Shown piece by piece: positions 1 to 9,134 of a stretch of DNA of 64,000 bases. The stretch is from Bacteroidales bacterium (GTDB taxonomy: Bacteria > Bacteroidota > Bacteroidia > Bacteroidales > F082). Where the stretch lies: positions 1-64,000 of the forward strand of contig JAGCCO010000004.1 of NCBI GenBank assembly GCA_017651645.1. Reading direction: 5' to 3'. How positions within the stretch are numbered: the stretch's first letter is position 1; every line of letters begins with the position of its first letter. The translations under genes were made by a program, and so were the position numbers. Under the pieces are notes generated by a model that saw nothing but the letters and a program-made list of their open reading frames with translations, ran no database searches and had not been told where the DNA came from.

Positions 1-608
1 ACGTGAAGAACCGCGTGGGCGACATGATGAGCACCATCAAGATGGGTGACGTGAAGGACTTCACCAACTACGTGAACGCTGTCATCGACGAGGCCTCGTT
101 CGACAACTGCAAGGGCTACATCGACCGCGCCAAGGCCAGCAAGGACGCTGAGATCGTCTTCGGCGGCAACTGCGACAAGAGCGTCGGTTACTTCGTGGAG
201 CCTACCGTCATCCTCGCCAAGGTGCCGAACTACGAAAGCATGGTGGAAGAGATCTTCGGACCCATCATCACCATCTACGTCTACGACGACAACAAGTTCG
301 AGGAGATGCTGGATGTGTGCGACCAGAGCTCACCTTACGCCCTCACAGGTGCCTTCTTCGGCAACTGCATGAAGGCTCAGAAGATTGCCAACGACAAGCT
401 GCGCCATGCAGCCGGCAACTACTACGTGAACGACAAGCCTACGGGAGCTGTGGTCGGCATGCAGCCCTTCGGCGGCGCCCGCGCCAGCGGCACCAACGAC
501 AAGGCCGGCGGCCTGTGGAACCTCATCCGTTGGACCAGCCCGCGTGCCATCAAGAACACGTTTGTTCCTGCTGCCGCTTACGGCTATCCGTTCTTGGCTA
601 AGGATTAA
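1..608 (+). CDS. pruA: L-glutamate gamma-semialdehyde (1-pyrroline-5-carboxylate) dehydrogenase, C-terminal part
   Basis: The reading frame is open at the left edge, so only the last ~200 residues are present. The protein oxidises glutamate semialdehyde to glutamate with NAD in the second step of proline breakdown in the cytoplasm. Seen: the aldehyde-dehydrogenase C-terminal half, with GYFVEPTVI, the EEIFGPI motif (conserved Glu-Phe-Gly-Pro of the ALDH family), the NDKPTGAVVGMQPFGGARASGTNDKAGG stretch in pieces typical of P5C dehydrogenases, and a tail ending in YPFLAKD as in Bacteroidales homologues. The catalytic Cys lies upstream of the window. A strong terminator follows. Assignment to P5C dehydrogenase rather than another ALDH rests on the GG..SGTNDKAGG region and the C-terminal end; good but not absolute. 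Confidence 0.85.
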   Translation, partial: VKNRVGDMMSTIKMGDVKDFTNYVNAVIDEASFDNCKGYIDRAKASKDAEIVFGGNCDKSVGYFVEPTVILAKVPNYESMVEEIFGPIITIYVYDDNKFEEMLDVCDQSSPYALTGAFFGNCMKAQKIANDKLRHAAGNYYVNDKPTGAVVGMQPFGGARASGTNDKAGGLWNLIRWTSPRAIKNTFVPAAAYGYPFLAKD

Positions 609-622
609 AGGAATACAATTCC

Positions 623-660
623 AATTGAAAAAGGTGGGGGAAACTCCACCTTTTTCAATT
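623..660 (+). terminator. Rho-independent terminator after pruA
   Basis: A perfect 15-bp inverted repeat (AATTGAAAAAGGTGG with its complement) encloses an 8-base loop, and the right arm contains a T run. It lies just after the pruA stop and before the promoter of the next gene. Confidence 0.85.
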
Positions 661-668
661 AATATTCC

Positions 669-676
669 TATCTTTG
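669..676 (+). promoter_or_regulatory. Bacteroidota -7 promoter element (TATCTTTG)
   Basis: It matches the TAnnTTTG -7 consensus 22 bp before the ATG at 698 and directly after the pruA terminator. No clear -33 TTG was found. Confidence 0.55.
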
Positions 677-697
677 TCGCCTGTTAATGAATCAACT

Positions 698-3600
698 ATG
701 AAAAAAGCCCTTTTTATCATCCTGGCCATCGTGACAGGCATCACACTACAAGCACAAGAATACAGTTTCAACAACGAGTCTGACGGCTTCAGCATCAGCA
801 GCCGAAGTAAAGGCCAGCTGACCCTTAGGCACAACCTTGGTGCCGTCACCATCGAAGATGCTAACCGTGCCGAAGTGCAAGGGCAGGTCATCACCCTCTC
901 GGGTATATATCTTCCCAACGAAGCTGGTGCGCCCGACCTACCAAGCCATAGCACCTATGTTGCCATTCCCAACGGTGCAACAGCTTCGTTGAAGCTGGTC
1001 TCATCAAAGACCAAGGTCATCAACAATGTCGACCTCATCCCTGCGGCAGTGCCTCAACTCGACAATGACAACTCCCCTGCCGTTTATCAGAAAGACGCCA
1101 GCATTTACGGGCGCAACGCCTTTTATCCCGAGTCGCCTTTTCAGATTTCGGAAGTCACTGAAATCCGTGGCGTGCAAATAGTGCAGGTGGGCGTGATGCC
1201 TTTCCAATACAACCCCGTTACCAAGGAACTAGTCGTCTATAGCGACATGGAATTTCAACTCGACGTGGAAGGTGGTGACGGCACTTACGGAGATCTTCGT
1301 TATCGCACGCCCGAATGGGACCAAATCCTTCAAGACTTCATCCTCAACCGTGAGGACTTACCCGAGGTGGACTATGGCGAACGCCTGCGAAAACACTACG
1401 AAAACCGCGAAACGGGCTGCGAATACATGATCATCACCCCCGACAACGAAGACTTCACCTCGTTGGCCGACAGCATCAAACTATTCAGAACTGAGCAAGG
1501 CATCCCCACCGAGGTATTCACTGTATCGCAATGTGGTGGTAACGACTTTCAAAGCATTCGTGACTTCATCCGCGACGCTTACAACAATTGGGATATGCCC
1601 CCTGCGGCTGTGCTCATCTTGGGTGATCACGACTCCGATCCCACCCAAGGCGTGGTTTCATACACCATGAACAACCACCCTGGCGGCGACAGTTACAACC
1701 CCTATATCTCCGACCATGCATACTCGGTGATGGGCAACAATCAAATGCCTGATATCATTGTGGGGCGCATCACAGGCCGCGACTATGACGAGTTGTACCA
1801 CATGATAAAAAAAGACCTCGACTACGAGCGCAGGCCGCCCACCGACCCCGACTTCTACGACCACCCTATCACCGCCATGGGATATCAGTTGGAACGCTGG
1901 TTCCAACTCTGCTCCGAGGTGGTGAACGGATTCTGGGAATACGAGCTTGGCAAGCACCCTATCCGCCAGAACGCCATCTACCAAGGCACGCCAGGCAGCC
2001 TATGGTCAACTTACGAACACACGAATGCCGTACTCAATTATTTCGGGCCTACAGGGTGCGGTTATATCCCACAGACCATGTCGCACCTCACCGACTGGAG
2101 TGCTACAGGCAATTCCGTGAACGAGGCCATCAACAACGGCGCCTTCCTTATCCAACATCGTGACCATGGTGCAGAAGAGGTCTGGGGCGAACCGAGTTAC
2201 AGCATCGGATACATCAAACGACTTACCAACCCGAACCTCACATATGTCATGTCGAACAACTGCCTCACGGGCAGGTTCAACTACAACGGCAGCGACGGTT
2301 GTTTCGCCGAGGCGTTCCACCGTCATCAAAACGGCGCTTTAGGCCTTATTGCGGCAACGCAGGTCTCCTATTCCTTTGTCAACGACATTTACGTATGGGG
2401 CGCTTACGACAATATGTGGCCCGACTTCATGCCCACCTACGGCACGCAACATGAGACCAATTTCATACGTCCCGCTTTCGGCAACGCCGCCGGAAAATAT
2501 TTCCTCAGACAGTCCTCGTGGACTGGAGGAGAGTGGAAGGAAATCACCTATTATTTGTTCCATCAGTTTGGAGATGCTTATATGAACCTCTATACCGAGG
2601 TGCCACAGGAACTTGCCGTGGAGATGTTGCCCGTACTCCCTGCAGGCAATGACTACTACACGTTGAAAGCCGAAGAAGGCGCCAACATCTGCCTGACCGC
2701 CAACGGACAGATCATCGGCTTCGACATGGCGACAGGTGAGACACAAAACATCACCATTGTTCCTCAAGAAGTCGGCACCATCGTGAAACTTACCATTACC
2801 AAACAGGACTTTTTCCGTTACGAGCATTTCATCAAGACAATATCCACAGAAGAGCCTTACCTGATTTTTGACGCCATCGAAATCAACGACGAGGAAGGCA
2901 ACGGCAACCATGCCCCTGACTACAACGAGACCTGCCGTTTCGGCGTCAGCCTACGCAATGCGGGCTTTTCTCCCATGAACGGCTTCAATGTCACCCTTTC
3001 ATGCAGCCATCCTGCCGTGGAGATCACGCAAAACACTTTTGCCTACAACGGAATGAACGCCAACGAGACCCAGATGCAAAACAACGCTTTTGCAGTACAT
3101 TTCGGCGATGAATTGAACAACCAAGAAAAGGTGAAGTTTTACTTGAAGATGGAGAACGCTAACTATTCCTTCAACGATAGTGTGGCACTCACCGTAAAGG
3201 CCCCTATATTAAAATATGTCGGGGTCGGCATCACCGATTTGGACGGGAACGAAATGGACCGCCTGATGAAAGGGCAATCCTCCTATCTAACCTTCGACAT
3301 CAAAAACACAGGAGAAAGCAAGTCTATGGGAATCAACAACCGATTCAACCTGATGGCTCCCTTCCTTGATGTGGAAGAACACGAAGTCACTATCCCAGCC
3401 ATTGATGCTGGCGCCACAAGCCAAGTCACCTTCCTTGCCCATGTGGACGAGGATGCCATTGACGGTGTCATCAACTTCAACCTGCAAGCCGAAAGCGGTT
3501 ACCACACCGACCTGATGGAAAATCAAATCTCCTTAGGCTATACCACTGAGGACTTTGAAGGCGAGTCCTTAAACGAAGACCTGCAATGGAACTTGGGTAG

Positions 3601-4759
3601 TGGAAACAAGAAGTGGTCCGTCACGGATGACGCCACCGCATTCGGAGGGCACTGCATGCGGTCGCCTTCCATCAGCAACAAAGCCATTGCCAATCTCAAT
3701 ATCGGCATCAGCACCGAGATAGCCGACAAGTTTTCATTTTACCATAAGACTTCCACGGATGATGGAGATGTGCTTATACTGTCGTTAAACGGTGTGGAAG
3801 CAGGCGTCTGGAGTGGCATCAGCGATTGGGAACAAGAAGAATTCGAACTACCCGCAGGATCTAACCTCATCCGTTTTTCCTTCAAGAAAGACAACGAAGG
3901 CAGTGCCGGTGAGGATGCCGTCATGATTGACAACCTTCGCTTCCCGCCTTTTGCCAAAATGGTGCTGTATGCCGGGGACGATGCCGAAGTCTGCCCGAAT
4001 GCCAGCTTCACCCCTAAAAGCTACATCTACAATCAAACCGATTTTTCTTGGTCAACCAATGGCGATGGCACTTTCGACGACAACACCGCCGAGCACCCGA
4101 CCTATACCTTTGGCGAAGCCGACAAGACCCAAGGTCAAGTGGAGCTCACCCTTACTGGCACCTCCGCACACAACGGAAGCCAGCAGAGTAGTGCTGTCAC
4201 CCTAAGCTTATTGCCCAGTTTTGACCCATCCTATGTGCCACAAACACCTTCTGGAACCACCGAAGTCGACCTGCGCTTGGTCAGCCAAAGTGAATTTGTA
4301 GGAGAAGAAATCAGCGATGTTATATACACCTGGAATATCGAACCCGCATCAGCTGGGACCATCGCTACAGAAGGCCACCATGCCCTTGTGGAATGGGACA
4401 GCGAGTATCGCGGTCAAGTCAGCGTCAGTTATCGCTACGAAAATCCATGTGGCTCCACTGAGGAATCAGAGGCCTTGACCGTCAACGTGTTCAACTCTAC
4501 GGGATTGGACGAACAAGAATCCCCTGTCGTCAAAGTCTATCCCAATCCTGCAAACGAACTGATACATGTTGAGACCAATTTTGACGGCAATGCCATGATA
4601 CGCGTCATCGATTTGACAGGAAAAGTGGTCTTCGAAAGCAAGATGGCAAATAACGAATGCAATTTAGAAACCTCAAAGTTAGGTAACGGAGGCATATACA
4701 TGTTGCAAATCATACAAAACGACAACGTGACCAATGTCAGGATTGTCGTCATGCCTTGA
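698..4759 (+). CDS. Gingipain-like (C25 family) secreted cysteine peptidase with T9SS sorting domain
   Basis: This 1353-residue secreted protein starts at ATG 698, where a signal peptide follows (MKKALFIILAIVTGITLQAQ); in-frame TTG upstream is ignored. Order of parts: signal peptide, propeptide-like beta region (~25-215), C25 catalytic domain (~225-660) containing HRDHG (487-491, likely catalytic His490) and SNNCLTG with Cys522, spaced as in gingipains. Then come CARDB-like and jelly-roll/MAM-like beta domains (EDFEGESLN...), an Ig/PKD-like domain, and a type A C-terminal sorting domain in the last ~85 residues (VKVYPNPANEL ... GGIYMLQI). Known for the family: extracellular cysteine proteases exported by the type IX system. 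Inferred: surface or secreted proteolysis. The next gene is a tandem paralogue. The usual GHG at the His is replaced by RDHG, so activity and specificity are uncertain. Confidence 0.82.
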   Translation: MKKALFIILAIVTGITLQAQEYSFNNESDGFSISSRSKGQLTLRHNLGAVTIEDANRAEVQGQVITLSGIYLPNEAGAPDLPSHSTYVAIPNGATASLKLVSSKTKVINNVDLIPAAVPQLDNDNSPAVYQKDASIYGRNAFYPESPFQISEVTEIRGVQIVQVGVMPFQYNPVTKELVVYSDMEFQLDVEGGDGTYGDLRYRTPEWDQILQDFILNREDLPEVDYGERLRKHYENRETGCEYMIITPDNEDFTSLADSIKLFRTEQGIPTEVFTVSQCGGNDFQSIRDFIRDAYNNWDMPPAAVLILGDHDSDPTQGVVSYTMNNHPGGDSYNPYISDHAYSVMGNNQMPDIIVGRITGRDYDELYHMIKKDLDYERRPPTDPDFYDHPITAMGYQLERWFQLCSEVVNGFWEYELGKHPIRQNAIYQGTPGSLWSTYEHTNAVLNYFGPTGCGYIPQTMSHLTDWSATGNSVNEAINNGAFLIQHRDHGAEEVWGEPSYSIGYIKRLTNPNLTYVMSNNCLTGRFNYNGSDGCFAEAFHRHQNGALGLIAATQVSYSFVNDIYVWGAYDNMWPDFMPTYGTQHETNFIRPAFGNAAGKYFLRQSSWTGGEWKEITYYLFHQFGDAYMNLYTEVPQELAVEMLPVLPAGNDYYTLKAEEGANICLTANGQIIGFDMATGETQNITIVPQEVGTIVKLTITKQDFFRYEHFIKTISTEEPYLIFDAIEINDEEGNGNHAPDYNETCRFGVSLRNAGFSPMNGFNVTLSCSHPAVEITQNTFAYNGMNANETQMQNNAFAVHFGDELNNQEKVKFYLKMENANYSFNDSVALTVKAPILKYVGVGITDLDGNEMDRLMKGQSSYLTFDIKNTGESKSMGINNRFNLMAPFLDVEEHEVTIPAIDAGATSQVTFLAHVDEDAIDGVINFNLQAESGYHTDLMENQISLGYTTEDFEGESLNEDLQWNLGSGNKKWSVTDDATAFGGHCMRSPSISNKAIANLNIGISTEIADKFSFYHKTSTDDGDVLILSLNGVEAGVWSGISDWEQEEFELPAGSNLIRFSFKKDNEGSAGEDAVMIDNLRFPPFAKMVLYAGDDAEVCPNASFTPKSYIYNQTDFSWSTNGDGTFDDNTAEHPTYTFGEADKTQGQVELTLTGTSAHNGSQQSSAVTLSLLPSFDPSYVPQTPSGTTEVDLRLVSQSEFVGEEISDVIYTWNIEPASAGTIATEGHHALVEWDSEYRGQVSVSYRYENPCGSTEESEALTVNVFNSTGLDEQESPVVKVYPNPANELIHVETNFDGNAMIRVIDLTGKVVFESKMANNECNLETSKLGNGGIYMLQIIQNDNVTNVRIVVMP

Positions 4760-4781
4760 TTGGAAAAAAACGACCACCCTC

Positions 4782-4815
4782 AAAAAAATGCGTCAAAAAA
4801 AAGGCGCATTTTTTT
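4782..4815 (+). terminator. Terminator between the two C25 peptidase genes
   Basis: AAAAAAATGCG pairs with CGCATTTTTTT across a 12-base loop. The 3' T run overlaps the -33 TTTG of the next promoter. Confidence 0.7.
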
Positions 4816-4843
4816 GTTTATTTCAATTTAAACCGTATTTTTG
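4813..4843 (+). promoter_or_regulatory. Bacteroidota promoter (-33 TTTG, -7 TATTTTTG)
   Basis: TTTG at 4813-4816 and TATTTTTG at 4836-4843 are separated by 19 bp, close to the published consensus. This is the best-formed promoter in the window. It should give the second C25 peptidase its own transcript with a leader of roughly 20 nt. Confidence 0.7.
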
Positions 4844-4868
4844 CAGCATGAATTAAACTTTTTACGCC

Positions 4869-7800
4869 ATGAAACGACTTCATTTACTTCTTATCATCCT
4901 CTTCGCCTTCATCGGCATGAACGCGCAAGAGACCTATCGTTTCCGCACCGATGCGCCACAAGGCCTCAGCATCGAAAGCAGTAGGGCTTCGGGGTTATCC
5001 CTGCATTATTCCGTCAACGAAATCGCCGTTGCCAATGTCGAATATGACAAAATCCGAGGGCAGGAGATTGTGATGAAAGGCAGTTTCGGCTCTATGGCCG
5101 AGGGGTTGCCTAACCTCCCCTTTGAAAACCGCTACATCGCCGTTCCAAAAGACGCAAAGGTCAGTGTCAAGGTCAAGGAAAACGGCATCCAGACCTTGCA
5201 GGACATCGCGCTGCTGCCTGCCGCCCCATTGCAAATGAATGGCGAAGACAAAAGGCCTGCATTACGCTGGGAAGCCAAAGTCTTCGACAACGATGCCAAC
5301 TTCCCTATCGAGAATGTGGCCATAGTTCAGACCACACAGATTCGAGGCTTGGATGTGGTGATGCTCAGCGTGACGCCCTTCCGCTACAACCCTGTGAGAA
5401 AAACCTTGGAAGTCATCTACGACATGAACATCGAAGTCGGCTTTGAAGGCGGCGATGGTCAGTTTGGTGACGCACGTTACCGCAATCCCGCTTGGGACGG
5501 CATCCTGCGCGACTTGGTCGTCAACAGCGACATGCTGCCCGAGGCGCATTACTACAAGCGTCTCAACGAAGCCATAAGAAACAAAGAAGAGGGCTGCGAA
5601 TACCTTATCATCATTCCTGACGAGACGGCTTTTGTGGCCTGGGCCGACACTTTGAAACAATTCCGTACCAGGCAAGGCATTCTCACTAAAGTGGTCACCA
5701 CCACCGATTGCGGCGGCAACGAGCCCGAGGACATCCGCAACTACATTCTCAACGCCTACAACAACTGGGCCATCCCGCCCGCGGCAGTGCTTTTGTTTGG
5801 TGAAAACCACAAGAGCGCTCCCGAATTCGGCCTCAAGCCTTTCCTTTTCACAAGCCCACCCAGTAACGGCCATGTCTACACCTACGGATCCGACAACCCC
5901 TTTGCCGACATGAACGGCGACAGCATCCCTGATATAGCCGTCAGCCGCTTGCTGGCCAAATACCCTTCAGAGTGTCAACAACAAGTAGAGAAACTCATCG
6001 ATTATGAGCTCAACCCGCCCACTGACCCGCATTATTACGACCACCCTGTCATCACCTCTGGCTATCAAGAAGAAAAATGGTTTACGATTACCTCACAGAT
6101 CATCAACAACTTCTTCTGCGACAAGTTAGGAAAGCACACCACCAACAATTACATGGTGTTCAGCCAAATCGAGCAGTATCCTATCCCACCCGACTCCATC
6201 TGGTCGACCGCAAGTAACACCAGTGCAGTGTTAGACTATTTTGGTCCCAATGGAACAAATTATATCCCCCTGTCCATCGGATACCTCGACAACTGGAGCT
6301 ACATGGAAGACATACAGTCCTTGGTTGAAGCCATGAGCGAAGGCGGATTCTTCACTTTCTACAGAGACCATTCATCCGAAAACCTATGGTGTTGCCCATG
6401 GTTTGAAGGCAGTCAAATCCAACTATTACAAAATGAAGATCCCACTTTCATTTTCTCCATCGGATGCTCGACCAACAACTTCTGGGACAACTGGACGACC
6501 TGTCTCTCCGAGTCATTTCTTGCAGATGAAGTCGGAGCCATCGGCGTCATCGGAGCCAACACCGTCACCTATTCCCAATGCAACGACATCCTCTCATGGG
6601 GTGCGTTCGACTACTTCTGGCCTGAATTCATGCCCACGCTTGGAAGCCATGCCATGCCCGAGTTCTTGTATCCGTCATACGCCCTCGTCGCCGGCAAGCT
6701 GTTTCTCAGGCATCAGGCTTTCATGCCCTACACTTCGGATGCCGAAAAGATTGAAAAAACGCTGAACGTCTTCTCTTACCTTGGAGAGACTTACCTCAAC
6801 CTATATACCGACGTACCGCAAGTTTTGTTTATCGATGCTCCCTATTATCATGCCAGCGACCAAAGCCAATACACCTTTACAGCAGAAGCAGGTGCCCTCA
6901 TCTGTCTCTCAAACGAGGACGGTATCATTGCAGTCGCTCGTGCCACGGGTGAACCACAAAGCCTGATTATTCCACAAATGGAAGTCGGCGAGAAGTTCAC
7001 TGTAACCGCGACCAGACAAAACCGTTTCCGCTATAAGCAAATCGTCACGGTGGTCTCATCAAACCATGCTTGTATCCATCTGAAAAACCATGTCATTAAC
7101 GACCAAGAAGGCGACGGACAACTCGATTATGGCGAATATGCCGACATCGACGTCACCTTGCACAATGCCACTCCAATTGCATCGGAAGGCAGCGAAGCCA
7201 CGCTCTATTGCGACTCGCCATACGTTGAGATACTACAAGGAACTATATCTTATCTACAAATAGGCCCCGATTCTGTCCTCACGATTGAAAAAGCGCTGAG
7301 AATCAAATTGACAAACGACGTACCCGACCAGACTTTTATCATATTTAAGCTCCGTTTCAACGAAGGCGAGAACACGATCGATGACAGCTTCAGTGTTATT
7401 GCCAATGCGCCGTTGATCCAAATCGATCCAGAGTTCCGGCCCATGACGGCAGAAGGCGAGCCTTCCACCCATATCAGCACGGAAGGGAAGTCATTCATCA
7501 ACTTCACCATCAACAACATCGGGCATTCCACGACCGAGCACCTGAGCGCCGACTTAAACATCAAAGCACCGTTCGTCAGCGTTGCAACAGTACAGCAAAA
7601 CGAAAGGTTGGAACCCAATGAGCGTCGCGACCTAACCCTCGAGTTGACCACCCATCCCAATACCGTTACAGGAGCTTGGCTGCAATCGATGCTCGACGTC
7701 CAATACGGAGCATACCATACAGTATTTGACACCATCATACAATATGGAGGCATTTTCGAGAACTTTGAGTCCGACACCCTAAACCCGTTCTTCCTATGGA

Positions 7801-8948
7801 CAAACAACGGAAATAAATGGCTATATGACACGGAAGACCCCGAAGAAGGGCAGCGTTGCCTGGTTTCGACCGCCGACACAGTCACATATTCCAATTTAAG
7901 AGCTCGATTGAAAAAGCTTTACGTTGGACATCCCAGTAAGGTTTCATTCCAATACAAGACCGATGAAAACGAGCAATTGGAATACATCAAGACATCAACA
8001 GGGGGAAACGAAACACTTTATTTCTCCAGCACCGAATGGCAATATGCAGAAATACCATACAACGGCCATGATATCCAGTTCCATTGGCGTTATAAACTAT
8101 CAGACATCAATAATAAGCAAGTCAAACTCGACGACATCTGTTTCCCGCCGATGCACACGACCATCGCCTATGCCGGCGATAATTGGGTTGCATGCAGTGA
8201 AGCAGTCATCGAACTAAGCCATGCCTACGCATACGACTGCGACTCTATTCTTTGGACCACCGAAGGTGATGGTCATTTCGATTACGACACCATCGGCAAT
8301 CCAAACTATTTCCCTGGTAGTCAAGACCTGGCAAACGGAAGCGTAATGCTGACACTTACCGCCTATGGCACAGACACAAAGGTCAGTTCGACACAAATCC
8401 GATTTGTGGACGAAATCAATTTGTCTCCAATTGACGGTGACACGGTGATCAACAAATATTCCATCCCTGTCAGCCACTATTCCGTTGAGCCACAAGAAGG
8501 GATCAATTATCTATGGCAACTTGAACCCGCCGAGGCAGGTGTCATCTACAAACATGGTCATGAGGTTGACATCCTTTGGAACCTCCATGAAGACGCTACC
8601 GATGTCACTCTTTCGGTGACTGCTGACAACGGCTGCGAAGTGGAACCCACCACAAAGGCCATCAGTCTCATCGGTTATTCAACTCCTGAATGGCATGCTT
8701 TCAACTTCGAACTCTTCCCTAACCCGACAGACGGGAAAGTCAACCTTGTCGTTGGCGAAACTTTGCAAGGCAAGGCAATCGTTGAAGTTTATAACCTTTT
8801 GGGCGAGCAAATGATAGCAAAAAAGGTCAGCCATTTGCAGAAAGGCGAGACCTATACTCTTGACTTGAGTCATCTCGTTTCAGGACTGTATATCATCAAG
8901 CTGAGCACTGAAAACGGGACTTGCTCAAAGAAAGTGAGCATCAAGTGA
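4869..8948 (+). CDS. Gingipain-like (C25 family) secreted cysteine peptidase with T9SS sorting domain, paralogue 2
   Basis: A 1359-residue tandem paralogue of the preceding gene, with the same architecture: signal peptide (MKRLHLLLIILFAFIGMNAQ), propeptide-like region with the shared VGFEGGDGQFGDARYRNPAWD landmark, C25 domain, CARDB-like domain (from about 775), jelly-roll-like region (FENFESDTLN...), Ig-like domain and a C-terminal sorting domain (FELFPNPTDGKVNLVV ... SGLYIIKL). Likely dyad: His501 in YRDHS and Cys533 in IGCSTN, 32 residues apart as in paralogue 1. The His context differs from both gingipains (GHG) and paralogue 1. It has its own terminator-separated promoter, so the two genes need not be co-expressed. 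The region CSESFLADEVGAIGVIGANT follows the Cys as in the family. Peptidase activity is inferred. Confidence 0.82.
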   Translation: MKRLHLLLIILFAFIGMNAQETYRFRTDAPQGLSIESSRASGLSLHYSVNEIAVANVEYDKIRGQEIVMKGSFGSMAEGLPNLPFENRYIAVPKDAKVSVKVKENGIQTLQDIALLPAAPLQMNGEDKRPALRWEAKVFDNDANFPIENVAIVQTTQIRGLDVVMLSVTPFRYNPVRKTLEVIYDMNIEVGFEGGDGQFGDARYRNPAWDGILRDLVVNSDMLPEAHYYKRLNEAIRNKEEGCEYLIIIPDETAFVAWADTLKQFRTRQGILTKVVTTTDCGGNEPEDIRNYILNAYNNWAIPPAAVLLFGENHKSAPEFGLKPFLFTSPPSNGHVYTYGSDNPFADMNGDSIPDIAVSRLLAKYPSECQQQVEKLIDYELNPPTDPHYYDHPVITSGYQEEKWFTITSQIINNFFCDKLGKHTTNNYMVFSQIEQYPIPPDSIWSTASNTSAVLDYFGPNGTNYIPLSIGYLDNWSYMEDIQSLVEAMSEGGFFTFYRDHSSENLWCCPWFEGSQIQLLQNEDPTFIFSIGCSTNNFWDNWTTCLSESFLADEVGAIGVIGANTVTYSQCNDILSWGAFDYFWPEFMPTLGSHAMPEFLYPSYALVAGKLFLRHQAFMPYTSDAEKIEKTLNVFSYLGETYLNLYTDVPQVLFIDAPYYHASDQSQYTFTAEAGALICLSNEDGIIAVARATGEPQSLIIPQMEVGEKFTVTATRQNRFRYKQIVTVVSSNHACIHLKNHVINDQEGDGQLDYGEYADIDVTLHNATPIASEGSEATLYCDSPYVEILQGTISYLQIGPDSVLTIEKALRIKLTNDVPDQTFIIFKLRFNEGENTIDDSFSVIANAPLIQIDPEFRPMTAEGEPSTHISTEGKSFINFTINNIGHSTTEHLSADLNIKAPFVSVATVQQNERLEPNERRDLTLELTTHPNTVTGAWLQSMLDVQYGAYHTVFDTIIQYGGIFENFESDTLNPFFLWTNNGNKWLYDTEDPEEGQRCLVSTADTVTYSNLRARLKKLYVGHPSKVSFQYKTDENEQLEYIKTSTGGNETLYFSSTEWQYAEIPYNGHDIQFHWRYKLSDINNKQVKLDDICFPPMHTTIAYAGDNWVACSEAVIELSHAYAYDCDSILWTTEGDGHFDYDTIGNPNYFPGSQDLANGSVMLTLTAYGTDTKVSSTQIRFVDEINLSPIDGDTVINKYSIPVSHYSVEPQEGINYLWQLEPAEAGVIYKHGHEVDILWNLHEDATDVTLSVTADNGCEVEPTTKAISLIGYSTPEWHAFNFELFPNPTDGKVNLVVGETLQGKAIVEVYNLLGEQMIAKKVSHLQKGETYTLDLSHLVSGLYIIKLSTENGTCSKKVSIK

Positions 8949-8990
8949 CAATAATTGGAAAGTAATTTCTATTTTTGCCGAAAATAACTA

Positions 8991-9091
8991 TGGCCGATAG
9001 CCAATGGCCTATGGCTCGCTACACCCAAAGGTATTATTTTCCAGCCTTGGGTGAAGCAAGCCACTGGCTATAGGCCATAAGCCATCGGCCA
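8991..9091. repeat. Long imperfect inverted repeat between the peptidase gene and fba
   Basis: The arms are ~45 bp and start with TGGCCGAT and end in ATCGGCCA. Inner blocks GGCCTAT/ATAGGCC and ACCCAAAGG/CCTTGGGT also pair, with small bulges. It could fold as a large cruciform or RNA hairpin that ends the peptidase transcript, but it lacks a T run. It may be a dispersed intergenic repeat. Confidence 0.6.
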
Positions 9092-9134
9092 AACAATTAA
9101 ACGATTCAACAATCAACAATTCAACAACAATAAA

